Assembly (NCBI GenBank): GCA_029251165.1
Contig: JAQXDW010000063.1
Span: 1 to 39,009, forward strand
Length of the DNA stretch: 39,009 bases
Direction: 5' to 3'
Source: Myxococcota bacterium
GTDB lineage: Bacteria > Myxococcota_A > UBA796
The notes under the pieces were generated by a model. The model saw only the letters and a program-made list of their open reading frames with translations. It searched no databases and was not told where the DNA came from. Positions 1 through 7,275 of the stretch are shown piece by piece; within the stretch, counting starts at the first letter, position 1; the number at the start of each line of letters is the position of its first letter. The translations under genes were made by a program, and so were the position numbers.

Positions 1-435
1 GGCCAGGGCCATCGCGGCTCCGGAGCCTGCGGTCTCTGCGCCGGCACCCGCCGCTCCTGCACTGGACAGGCCGTCGCCAGCGCTGCCCATCCAGCCCTGC
101 ACCATGCTGTTGCTCAGCAGCCCGTCGATGCCGTCCGCGATCACCACGCCGCCGGCGCCGAGGCTCATCGCGCCTTGGATGATCTCGCCGGGGCCCGTCA
201 CTCCGGGAGCAGATGCGTGGTGCCCGGCCAGCGCAGCCGCCATCACCCGGTTGCCGAACATCTCATGGATCGAGGCCGAGAGACCGGCATGTCCTTCGGC
301 GGACTGCTGGCGGGTCTTCAGCGCGAGCAGACGGGCGTCTTGCAGGCGCTCGCCTTCGCTCTCGCGGTGGTTCTCCTGCTCGTGCAGCGTGCGGAGGGTC
401 TCGGGGGTGCTCAGGCGGGGATCATGCTCTTGCAT
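1..435 (-). CDS. Unrecognised protein, N-terminal 145 residues (runs off the window start)
   Basis: An open leftward frame begins at ATG 435-433 and is still open at base 1, so the C-terminus lies outside the window. GGAG on the coding strand, about five bases before the ATG (TGGAGCTGGCATG), supports the start. The first ~60 residues are polar and charged, probably helical (MQEHDPRLSTPETLRTLHEQ at the start). From about residue 75 the protein becomes Gly/Ala/Ser-rich with few charges (e.g. GAMSLGAGGVVIADGIDG), which could be a membrane-inserting or flexible segment. No signal peptide is seen. I do not recognise the family. Forward frames over the same bases look like shadows. Confidence 0.6.
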   Translation of the reverse strand, partial: MQEHDPRLSTPETLRTLHEQENHRESEGERLQDARLLALKTRQQSAEGHAGLSASIHEMFGNRVMAAALAGHHASAPGVTGPGEIIQGAMSLGAGGVVIADGIDGLLSNSMVQGWMGSAGDGLSSAGAAGAGAETAGSGAAMALA

Positions 436-808
436 GCCAGCTCCAGATGGGCTGATGGAGGGCGTATTCGTCTCTCCTTACTCTACCTGATCTCTCGCAT
501 CCTCTCGGGGGGTGTTTTCTCCTGCTCCCATTCAGGGGAGAGATGGTGCTGTTTTTGTTTTGAATAAGTGTCTTTTAAAGTTGGTAATTTTCGGAATGGT
601 CAGGTGGTCGTGTGCTGGCGTGTGGTTCTGCGACAGCGCCCTCTGCTTGCGCACGGTGTGCTGCCTTGGGCCGCCACGCGACAGCACACACGGCAGGTGC
701 GGGCGGTGATGCGTGCTCTTGAAGACCTGGAATGGGGATATGTTCCCGAGGCTGGACCGGTATCGCTTGCGGTGCGGTCGCCCTGCGGACGGTTGAGAAG
801 GAGTAGAA
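436..808. other. Intergenic region between divergent genes; AT-rich patch and short inverted repeat
   Basis: No convincing gene lies here. Bases about 545-600 are clearly AT-richer than the surroundings (runs such as TTTTTGTTTTGAATAAG) and probably hold the divergent promoters of the leftward gene and of the CotH-type gene; I cannot assign -35/-10 boxes. Farther right, GTGTGCTG occurs at 610-617 and 656-663, and its inverse CAGCACAC at 682-689. The last two could form an 8-bp stem with an 18-base loop in the leader of the CotH-type gene. Function unknown. Confidence 0.4.
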
Positions 809-2086
809 ATGCGAGTGGTCAGTATCCTGGTGATCCTGAGCGGCTGCACCGAGCCAGTCTCGTCGAATCGTCCTGAAGGCAGTGGGTCTTCGGTGGTTGA
901 TGTTCCTCCAGACTCCAGCGAGACGGACACGCTCGACTCTGCCGACACAGACCCGGAGCCAGACACCATCACGGGAGACGGAGAAGGCGACATCGCCGAT
1001 GCGGGGGCTTGGCTGTTTGATGAGTCGGTGGTCCACGAGGTGACGCTGACCATCGACCAGCCTTCTTGGAATGCTCTCATCAATGATCCGCGCGAATATG
1101 CACCTGTAACAATCAGTATTGGGGATAATGTTGACCTGTCGGTTGCGATCAAGCTCAAGGGGAACACCCAGTTCCGGCCCATCAATCAGAAGCCCTCGAT
1201 GGTCATCGACTTCAACCGGGTGGTGAAGGATCAGGAGGTCGATGGCCTCTCCAGCGTCTACCTCCACAACATGATCTATGACCCCTCGATGATGCACGAG
1301 CACTTCGCCTACCGGTTCTTCCGGACCGTCGGGGTGCCAGCCAGCCGCACGGCGTATGCCCACGTCACGCTCAACGGCATGGACTATGGGCTGTTCTTGT
1401 TCGTCGAGAAGCAGAACAAGGTCTACCGGGAGCGGTGGTGGAGCGATGCCGACGGCAGCATGTTCGAGGCTGGCTCGTTCAACTGGTCCTGCGATCTCGA
1501 CCAGGACTGCACCTGCTATGAGGTTGATGAGCTGGCGAAGGGCGGAGAGGAGGCGCTCCTGGAGCTGTGTGATGCGGTGAGCATCGGAAACGAGGACTGG
1601 CTGGAGGCGGCCCGAGAGCGCCTGAACTGGGAGCAGTTCATCGACGCAACGGCAGCCGAGATGGTCATCTCTCACTACGACAACTACGGCTGGAACATCA
1701 ACAACTACCGGCTCTACCATGACCCCAGCGCCGACAAGTGGTCCTTCACACCGTGGTCTACTGACCTGTCGTTTGGCTGGTATCCATGGTCTGGAAACCC
1801 GCACTGCGGCGAGTACGGCCAGCTTCCCCGCGAGTACAACGGCGGCTACCTGATCCGGCGCTGCTGGAGCAACGCGGAGTGCGCGGCAGAGCTGCAGTCG
1901 TCGATTCTTGAGCAGGCGGCGGTGCTGGAGTCGATGGTGATGGCTGAGCAGATCGACACCACCTACGCCATGATCGACGACTACATCCTCACCGATACCC
2001 GCCGGGAGTACAGCAATTGGTGGGTGGAGCAGGAGGTCGAGTGCATGCGAGACTGGGTGGCTGGTCGCCCGGCGATGCTTCAGTAG
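809..2086 (+). CDS. CotH kinase family lipoprotein
   Basis: This is a 425-residue exported lipoprotein with a CotH-type (spore-coat CotH/Fam20-like) domain. The lipobox LSGC places the lipidated Cys at residue 13. A Ser/Thr/Asp-rich linker runs to about residue 65. The CotH-like core follows: LKGNTQFR near 117-123, a substrate-facing MVIDFNR segment, YGLFLFVEKQNK near 193-204, and a late TPWSTDLSFGW that would carry a metal-binding Asp. CotH proteins are secreted or surface atypical kinases phosphorylating protein Ser; the substrate here is unknown. The start has a good ribosome site (AAGGAG, 6 bases before ATG). Four Cys cluster around residues 228-236, consistent with an exported, disulphide-bonded fold. 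The family call is strong; kinase activity is inferred from the family only. Confidence 0.85.
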   Translation: MRVVSILVILSGCTEPVSSNRPEGSGSSVVDVPPDSSETDTLDSADTDPEPDTITGDGEGDIADAGAWLFDESVVHEVTLTIDQPSWNALINDPREYAPVTISIGDNVDLSVAIKLKGNTQFRPINQKPSMVIDFNRVVKDQEVDGLSSVYLHNMIYDPSMMHEHFAYRFFRTVGVPASRTAYAHVTLNGMDYGLFLFVEKQNKVYRERWWSDADGSMFEAGSFNWSCDLDQDCTCYEVDELAKGGEEALLELCDAVSIGNEDWLEAARERLNWEQFIDATAAEMVISHYDNYGWNINNYRLYHDPSADKWSFTPWSTDLSFGWYPWSGNPHCGEYGQLPREYNGGYLIRRCWSNAECAAELQSSILEQAAVLESMVMAEQIDTTYAMIDDYILTDTRREYSNWWVEQEVECMRDWVAGRPAMLQ

Positions 2087-2171
2087 TCTGTTCCGCTGAG
2101 TCATTGAGGTCGCTGATGCCCGGAGGAACGGTCCTGGGCCGCGGCTTCTGCTTCCGAGATAAGAACGCCGC

Positions 2172-2645
2172 ATGCGCATCATCAAGAAGTACAGCAACCG
2201 CCGGCTCTACGACACCGAGAGCTCTGGGTACATCAACCTCGACCGGCTCGCGGCGCTCATCCAGGCTGGCAATCGCGTGCAGGTGGTGGACGCCAAGACC
2301 GGCGCCGACCTCACGCGTGGGGTGCTGGTGCAGGTTCTTCGAGAGGTCGAGGGCGGGCTGGGGCTGATGCCGGTGGGGCTGCTGCACCGCATGATCCGCA
2401 TGGGTGCTTCGGATCCGATGGTCAGCGTGCTCTCCAAGCCCCTCGCTGCTGGGCTGGAGCTGCTCGATGCGCAGCTGTCTCGGGTCGAGGAGCAGCTCCA
2501 CTGGGTGCCGCCGGACATTGCACCTTCAGGGCTGATCGCGCACATGCCAGCAGCCTCGACCGCTCCCCAGACCCCTGATGTGGACGAGGTAGAGGCGCTG
2601 AAGGCCCGCCTCGCTGCGCTGGAGACCCGCCTCCTGAAGTCGTGA
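2172..2645 (+). CDS. phaR: PhaR-like polyhydroxyalkanoate synthesis regulator
   Basis: This 157-residue protein carries the PHB/PHA-accumulation regulator DNA-binding domain in its first ~60 residues: IIKKYSNRRLYDTESSGYIN, then VVDAKTGADLTR, both hallmarks of the family. Family members bind phasin/PHA gene operators and the PHA granule surface. Residues 60-110 fit the accessory helical region. The last ~25 residues (DEVEALKARLAALETRLLKS) form a short amphipathic helix, probably a coiled coil for oligomerisation. It lies 85 bases after the CotH-type gene on the same strand. No PHA synthase or phasin gene is in the window, so the regulated genes must be elsewhere, or the protein has another role. 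The ribosome site is weak. Confidence 0.85.
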   Translation: MRIIKKYSNRRLYDTESSGYINLDRLAALIQAGNRVQVVDAKTGADLTRGVLVQVLREVEGGLGLMPVGLLHRMIRMGASDPMVSVLSKPLAAGLELLDAQLSRVEEQLHWVPPDIAPSGLIAHMPAASTAPQTPDVDEVEALKARLAALETRLLKS

Positions 2646-2693
2646 TGGCCGGTGCTGCGGCTGCGTGCTGGGATGGCTTGGGTGGTGGCGGCC

Positions 2694-3686
2694 CTACTCA
2701 AGCGTCAGCAGCTCGCGCGCAACCTCGAAGCGAACCAGCGATGATCCCTGGTAGATCCCAGAGACCTCCAGGAGCCGCACGGTGATCACGTCGTCCCAGA
2801 TGGCATCGGTGACCAGGACGTCGTAGCCGCCCTCTCCGATGGTCTCCAGGTCGATGTGGTAGTGCCCAGCGAGGTCGGCATAGACCCGATCGCCGTAAGG
2901 AGCGATGAGCGCCGTGAGGGACTCCATCTCGGCGAGGTCGAAGGCTGCGGGGCTGAGGTGCATGGGGTGGTGGCTGGCGAAGATCATCCCTCCGTCTGGA
3001 CCCTCGCCGTGCAGGGCGAGCTCCTCGGCGAGGAAGGGGAGGGTGCCGCCATCGAAGTCGTGCAGGTCGGCCATCTCGCCGAGGATGGAGTCCATGACCC
3101 GGGCGTTCCAGTCCAGCGAGACAAAGCGCATCCCGCGGTAGGTGAAGCTGTAGTTCAGCAGCCAGCTCTGCCCACCGTCTACCGGGTTGTCCACCGGAAC
3201 CGGCGCTGCCCGCCAGTCCTCGACCTGGCTGGCGAGGGTGTCGAGCATCGGGGCGACCATCTCGGCGAAGTCTGCCTCGACGCCGTTGTGGATCTCGTTG
3301 TCGCCGATGACCGGCATGAACGGCACGGTCAGCGCCCCCAGCAGCGTCGGAGCGATGTCGAGACCGGCGTTCCAGGCGATGTCGCCAGAGATCACCACCA
3401 GCTCGATGCCACGGAGGCCGGCGTTGTCGTTGATCCAGTCCACCAGCGTCGCGGTCCGGGCCGCGTGCTCGCCGTCGTCGAACAGGTGCGGATCAGCCAC
3501 CGCCGCGATGGTGAACAGCGGCACCGGCGCACTCTCGGTGAGGGCTGGCGCGGTGTCGTCGGCGGGCGAAGAGCAGGCAAGCAGCAGGAGCATCGCGTGC
3601 ACCATAGCGGATCCCGTGGCCATCTTCCGCTGAGACGCCCCCGCTCGGGGTGCCTGGCGTGGGGAAGAGCGCTCGGTTCTCCCCAC
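2694..3686 (-). CDS. Calcineurin-like metallophosphoesterase lipoprotein
   Basis: An exported phosphoesterase of about 330 residues. Metal-binding motifs appear in order: VADPHLF (DxH), SGDIAWN (GD), IGDNEIHN (where many relatives have GNHD/E), FASHHPMH and AGHYHID (GHxH). GDNE variants are known in this superfamily, so it is probably active; the substrate is unknown. LLLLACSS is a lipobox, so it should be membrane-anchored. The start is uncertain. The GTG at 3686 has GAGGA about five bases upstream, overlapping the stop of the upstream gene, and gives an Arg-rich n-region. ATGs at 3623 and 3605 would give a shorter, uncharged signal peptide. It lies 7 bases downstream of the TSP3/ricin-lectin lipoprotein gene, so the two are probably co-translated. 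Confidence 0.8.
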   Translation of the reverse strand: MGRTERSSPRQAPRAGASQRKMATGSAMVHAMLLLLACSSPADDTAPALTESAPVPLFTIAAVADPHLFDDGEHAARTATLVDWINDNAGLRGIELVVISGDIAWNAGLDIAPTLLGALTVPFMPVIGDNEIHNGVEADFAEMVAPMLDTLASQVEDWRAAPVPVDNPVDGGQSWLLNYSFTYRGMRFVSLDWNARVMDSILGEMADLHDFDGGTLPFLAEELALHGEGPDGGMIFASHHPMHLSPAAFDLAEMESLTALIAPYGDRVYADLAGHYHIDLETIGEGGYDVLVTDAIWDDVITVRLLEVSGIYQGSSLVRFEVARELLTLE

Positions 3687-3693
3687 GGCGTCC

Positions 3694-5172
3694 TCACGGG
3701 GTGAACGGATCGCTCTCGAAGTCGCCGTTCATGTACAGGCCGACCTTGCGGTTGTCCTCGGTGCCGGCGAGGCCGCAGTTGATGATGGTGCCGTAGACCC
3801 AGCCCGAGAAGTCGGTGTAGGCGCAGAAGTCCTCCGCGACGTTGTGCAGCCGCAGCGGCCACTGCGCGTCGAGGCCGCCCTGGTCGTAGGTCTCCAGGGT
3901 CCACTGCTGTGCCTCGGAGCCACTGCAGGGCTCGGTGACGACGTCCCAGGGGCCGATGAGGATGCCGTCCTGGGAGAGGCACTCGCCGTTGTCGAGGCTC
4001 TGGAAGCCGTGGTTAGAGCCGTCCTCGAACACCACCCACTGCTGAGCGGGGTCCTCGGCAGCGCAGATGCTGGTGGACTCCACCGCGCCGTCGGAGGCGG
4101 TGGTCAGGCAGCGGCTGGAGGTCTTGAACTGGATGAGCAAGAAGCCGGGCTCGTCGTCGCAGGCATCGCCGATGCCGTCTTGATCGATGTCGGCTTGGTC
4201 GGTGTTGGCATCCTCTGGACAGTTGTCGGATTCATCGGGGATGCCGTCCTCGTCGGCATCGGGATCCTCGCAGTCTCCGGGGGCGGCCTCAGGGCAGATG
4301 TCGCCGTGGCAGGTCCAGCCGGGGTAGTCGTAGGCGATGGCTGCCGAGCCGGGGGCGCACTCCTCGCTCTCGAAGGGATCTGCGGTGCATGCGGCCCGGA
4401 AGTCTCCGTCGCCTCGGACCTTGTCCTCGATGACGATGCGACTCTCCAGGGTGCCGGTGAAGTCACCGGAGATGGTGACCGTGCCGGCCTCGTTGCCGTT
4501 GCCGGAGAAGTCGGTGTCTTGCTTGAAGGAGCCATCGACGATGAGGGTGACGGGGGTGGTCGTGACGGCTGCTGGATCGGTTCCGTCAGGGTCGGCCGCG
4601 TAGTCGTGGACCTCGAGCTCGACGGTGTGCTCGCAGGCGTTGAACGAGAACGCGCTGATCGCACGGAGTCCGTCGAGACTGACGTCCCAGTCCACGCTGC
4701 CGCTGTCGCAGCTGGCGCTCCAGTCTCCGGTGCCTGAGGGGGTCTCGCAGTCGTTCATCATGCAGCGCGTCTCGTCCTGCCAGACCGCGAATGCCCGGGC
4801 GAGCTCGTCGTTGGCCCACGGGATGATCGGATCGCACTCGTCCTCGCAGGCAGGGGCCTCCACGACGTAGTTGGCGCTGTCGGTCTGAGCGCCGTCGGCC
4901 CAGGCGATGGTGACCACGCTGAAGCCGCAGTCAGGCAGCGCGATGATGCCATCCTCGGGCACCGGGCTCGCACAGCTGCCGTCGCTCCACTCGGGCTCGC
5001 CGAGCGTGGAGAAGCAGACCAGCGGCTCGTCGTCGAGGTTGATGATGCTGACCGTGGGGCCATCCTCGGTGAAGGTGTGGCCGCTGGCAGGATCGAAGTG
5101 ATCCATCACCTCCGGGATGCTGCTCTCGGTGTTGCATGCAGCGAGCGGTAGGGCGAGCCATATGAGCTTCAT
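3694..5172 (-). CDS. Lipoprotein with thrombospondin type-3 repeats and ricin-B-like lectin domain
   Basis: About 492 residues, probably a surface-exposed calcium- and carbohydrate-binding lipoprotein. The chosen start (ATG 5172) gives MKLIWLALPLAAC, an ideal short lipoprotein signal, with GGAG nine bases upstream. A longer frame to 5253 exists but adds a non-signal leader. A Cys-containing beta-rich region of unknown family fills the first two thirds. Around residues 300-340 there is a thrombospondin-3-type Asp repeat (DPDADEDGIPDESDNCP, then DIDQDGIGDACDDE). The C-terminal ~140 residues show ricin-B/QxW-type features (CLTT, QQWVVFE, ECLSQDG, QQWTLE). It is the first gene of a pair with the metallophosphoesterase lipoprotein. 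Confidence 0.8.
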   Translation of the reverse strand: MKLIWLALPLAACNTESSIPEVMDHFDPASGHTFTEDGPTVSIINLDDEPLVCFSTLGEPEWSDGSCASPVPEDGIIALPDCGFSVVTIAWADGAQTDSANYVVEAPACEDECDPIIPWANDELARAFAVWQDETRCMMNDCETPSGTGDWSASCDSGSVDWDVSLDGLRAISAFSFNACEHTVELEVHDYAADPDGTDPAAVTTTPVTLIVDGSFKQDTDFSGNGNEAGTVTISGDFTGTLESRIVIEDKVRGDGDFRAACTADPFESEECAPGSAAIAYDYPGWTCHGDICPEAAPGDCEDPDADEDGIPDESDNCPEDANTDQADIDQDGIGDACDDEPGFLLIQFKTSSRCLTTASDGAVESTSICAAEDPAQQWVVFEDGSNHGFQSLDNGECLSQDGILIGPWDVVTEPCSGSEAQQWTLETYDQGGLDAQWPLRLHNVAEDFCAYTDFSGWVYGTIINCGLAGTEDNRKVGLYMNGDFESDPFTP

Positions 5173-5344
5173 GGGGGACACTCCGAGAGGCGGGCGGTTG
5201 CAGTCTCTCCAATCTACAGCGCCGCACTGGCTGCTGCGACCTCCAGTGTTCATGAGGTCTGAGGGCTCATCGCACCATCACAGCGGCCATACTGGAAGAA
5301 ATCGACCTCATCCTGCGCGGCCTGCCTGATGACGCAGCCGCCGT

Positions 5345-5378
5345 CCACCACCCTCTCCACCACCCTCTCCACCACCCT
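5345..5378. repeat. Tandem 12-base repeat, nearly three copies
   Basis: CCACCACCCTCT occurs twice exactly (5345-5356, 5357-5368), followed by a third copy that matches for its first ten bases. It lies in the 230-base gap between a leftward lipoprotein gene and a rightward hydrolase gene, about 25 bases before the start of the latter. It may be a simple slippage repeat in a leader region. Confidence 0.85.
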
Positions 5379-5402
5379 GAGTAGGATGACCCTGGAGGTG
5401 CT

Positions 5403-6215
5403 GTGATCCGCTTGATGCGACTCGTCGACCGACACCATCGTCGGCTCCGAGAGGCCACGGCCCGTCGACGGCATCCCGTGGGGTTCACCCGCCTTCCGCT
5501 GCGATCTCCCGCTGGTCATGACCTCCCCTGTCGGCTGTACCCGGCGGCCGCGTCGGATGCACCGGGTGTGCTGCTGGTCCCCGGTGCGCTCGATGGACTC
5601 TCTGCGCTCACTGGGCTCTCGTGCGTCCTCACGGCCCCCAGGCTGGCCCGGTCGGGGTTCTCTGCGATGGTGTTCACACCGTCGGGACGGGAGGGCGTCG
5701 CCGGGCGCGCGGATCGCTGCGGACCGCTGCACCAGGACGAGTGCGCTGCGGCGCTGCGGCTGCTGCTGGAGCGAACGGAGCGGGTGGCGGTGGTGAGCAT
5801 CAGCTTTGGGCTGCCGATGGCGATGGGGGCGCTGACACGACACCCCGCGCTGGCGACCTCAGTGGCGGTGATGATGGACTGGGAGGGGCCTGGTCACCGG
5901 CGGTGGCTGCGCGCACCGGCCACCGATCACACCACCGATCCGCGCTACTGGGCACCGCGCGAGGCTGTGGGGATGGTCGGCGCGCTGGCCTGCCCCTACC
6001 ATCGGGTGCAGTCTCGCTGGGATCATGTCCACGGAAGGCGGGTCGAGATCGGCATGGAGATGCTGGAGGCGGCCAGCGCCGGACGCTGTCCATCGGTCTG
6101 GATCAACGACCAGCAGCACCGCCCCGGCACGACACCCCGCTGGATCAGCCCCCGACCCTCCGCTCAGGGACGGCAGATGGTGGCGTGGCTGTCGGACTGG
6201 CTCACTGCTCGGTGA
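5403..6215 (+). CDS. Alpha/beta-hydrolase-fold protein
   Basis: A cytosolic-looking 270-residue protein with no signal peptide. LLVPGALDG (about residues 57-65) resembles the oxyanion strand-loop after beta-3. VVSISFGLPMAMG (about 129-141) fits a nucleophile elbow in the form Ser-x-Ser-x-Gly instead of Gly-x-Ser-x-Gly. The N-terminal ~30 residues are Arg/His-rich. I cannot place the acid and His of the triad with certainty. The start is GTG 5403 with GGAGG five bases upstream; an in-frame ATG lies four codons later (5415). The substrate is unknown. It diverges from the TSP3/lectin lipoprotein gene and converges on the SGNH-hydrolase gene. Confidence 0.6.
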   Translation: MIRLMRLVDRHHRRLREATARRRHPVGFTRLPLRSPAGHDLPCRLYPAAASDAPGVLLVPGALDGLSALTGLSCVLTAPRLARSGFSAMVFTPSGREGVAGRADRCGPLHQDECAAALRLLLERTERVAVVSISFGLPMAMGALTRHPALATSVAVMMDWEGPGHRRWLRAPATDHTTDPRYWAPREAVGMVGALACPYHRVQSRWDHVHGRRVEIGMEMLEAASAGRCPSVWINDQQHRPGTTPRWISPRPSAQGRQMVAWLSDWLTAR

Positions 6216-6288
6216 GCGGCACTGATCATCGCTGATGAGCTCGCGCATGGTGTGGTCGGCGCCGACGGGCCTCGCGAAGCCCCGGTCG

Positions 6289-7224
6289 TCACAGCAGCGC
6301 CTCGATTGCTGCGGCGATCCTTCGGTGACCCTCCGGAGTGGGATGGCAGCCGTCGAGGGTCTCGCCCCCGAGCGCGGCGTACTCCACCAGCGCGACGTCG
6401 TGCTCTGTGGACTGCTCGCGCATGATCGCGCGGTATTCGTCTCGGGCGCAGACATCGAGCAGGATCAGGCGCTCGGTCTGCGCGCGGATGTCGTCGAGGG
6501 CCTGCCGGTAGCGCGACGGGGTGACCCGGACGGTGGTCTGACCCGCGCGCCAGGCGTCGACCTGTCCGGCGGCCCACCGTGGATAGCGAATGGCCCGGAG
6601 GCGGGTGATGAGCGCGAGCTGTGCGATGCGATAGCGCAGCCGGCCCACGGTGGTCTGGCGGCCCGCCAGGCGTGCGGCATCTCCGACCGTGACGGCGTGA
6701 CCATCGTTGGCCCCAAACGCCGCGATGATCACAGACGAGGTGCGGGCTTCCTGCGCGCGACGGGCCACCTCCGCTCCCTGCACGCTGCTGTAGCCAGGCA
6801 CCCCGAGGTTGACCGCACCCAGCCGCGCCGGCCAGGTCTCTGCACCATCCACGCCCCAGCCGAAGGTGCAGGAGTCTCCCAGCGCGACCACCTCCGACGC
6901 CGCCGTCGGCAGGCGCTGTCCGTCCGCTGAGATCGCGATCTGCCAGTCTCTCGGTGCCCCCAGCGACAGCGACGCGGCGTCCATCTCCAGGCCGGGCCGC
7001 AGCCGCCACATCAGCGCCTCATCGGACTCCAGCAGTTGGTGTGCACCGCTGAGAAATGCGGTGGCGTCGGGGAGCTGGTGGATCAGCTCATAGCCGTTGG
7101 CCCCATACAGCGAGAACAGCCGAGAGGGGTCATCCCCGACAGGAATCAGCCGCGCGAGGCCCTCCAGACCAGCGAGCAGGACGAGGGCGATGACGAGCTG
7201 GAGGGAGCGCCTACGAGCGCTCAT
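6289..7224 (-). CDS. SGNH/GDSL-family hydrolase with N-terminal membrane anchor
   Basis: About 311 residues. One hydrophobic segment after an Arg-rich start (MSARRRSLQLVIALVLLAG) anchors or exports it. SGNH blocks are clear: VALGDSCTFGWG (block I, nucleophile Ser), NLGVPGYSS (block II Gly), FGANDG (block III Asn) and DGCHPTPEGH (block V Asp-His). It is therefore probably an active esterase, lipase or acyl-ester hydrolase of the cell envelope; the substrate is unknown. The chosen start is ATG 7224; an in-frame GTG two codons upstream (7230) is also possible, and neither has a strong ribosome site. It lies 51 bases downstream of the degenerate AAA-protein gene on the same strand and may share its transcript. 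Confidence 0.8.
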   Translation of the reverse strand: MSARRRSLQLVIALVLLAGLEGLARLIPVGDDPSRLFSLYGANGYELIHQLPDATAFLSGAHQLLESDEALMWRLRPGLEMDAASLSLGAPRDWQIAISADGQRLPTAASEVVALGDSCTFGWGVDGAETWPARLGAVNLGVPGYSSVQGAEVARRAQEARTSSVIIAAFGANDGHAVTVGDAARLAGRQTTVGRLRYRIAQLALITRLRAIRYPRWAAGQVDAWRAGQTTVRVTPSRYRQALDDIRAQTERLILLDVCARDEYRAIMREQSTEHDVALVEYAALGGETLDGCHPTPEGHRRIAAAIEALL

Positions 7225-7275
7225 GTGCACACGTGAGCGGAGTTCATGGCATCGGGAGTCGCCTCATCATTCCCC

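Noticed and set aside
575..2197. Long leftward open frame of 540 codons opposite the CotH-type gene
   Set aside because: It mirrors a gene with clear family motifs, a lipobox and a ribosome site; its own translation has no recognisable domain and fits an antisense shadow in high-GC DNA.
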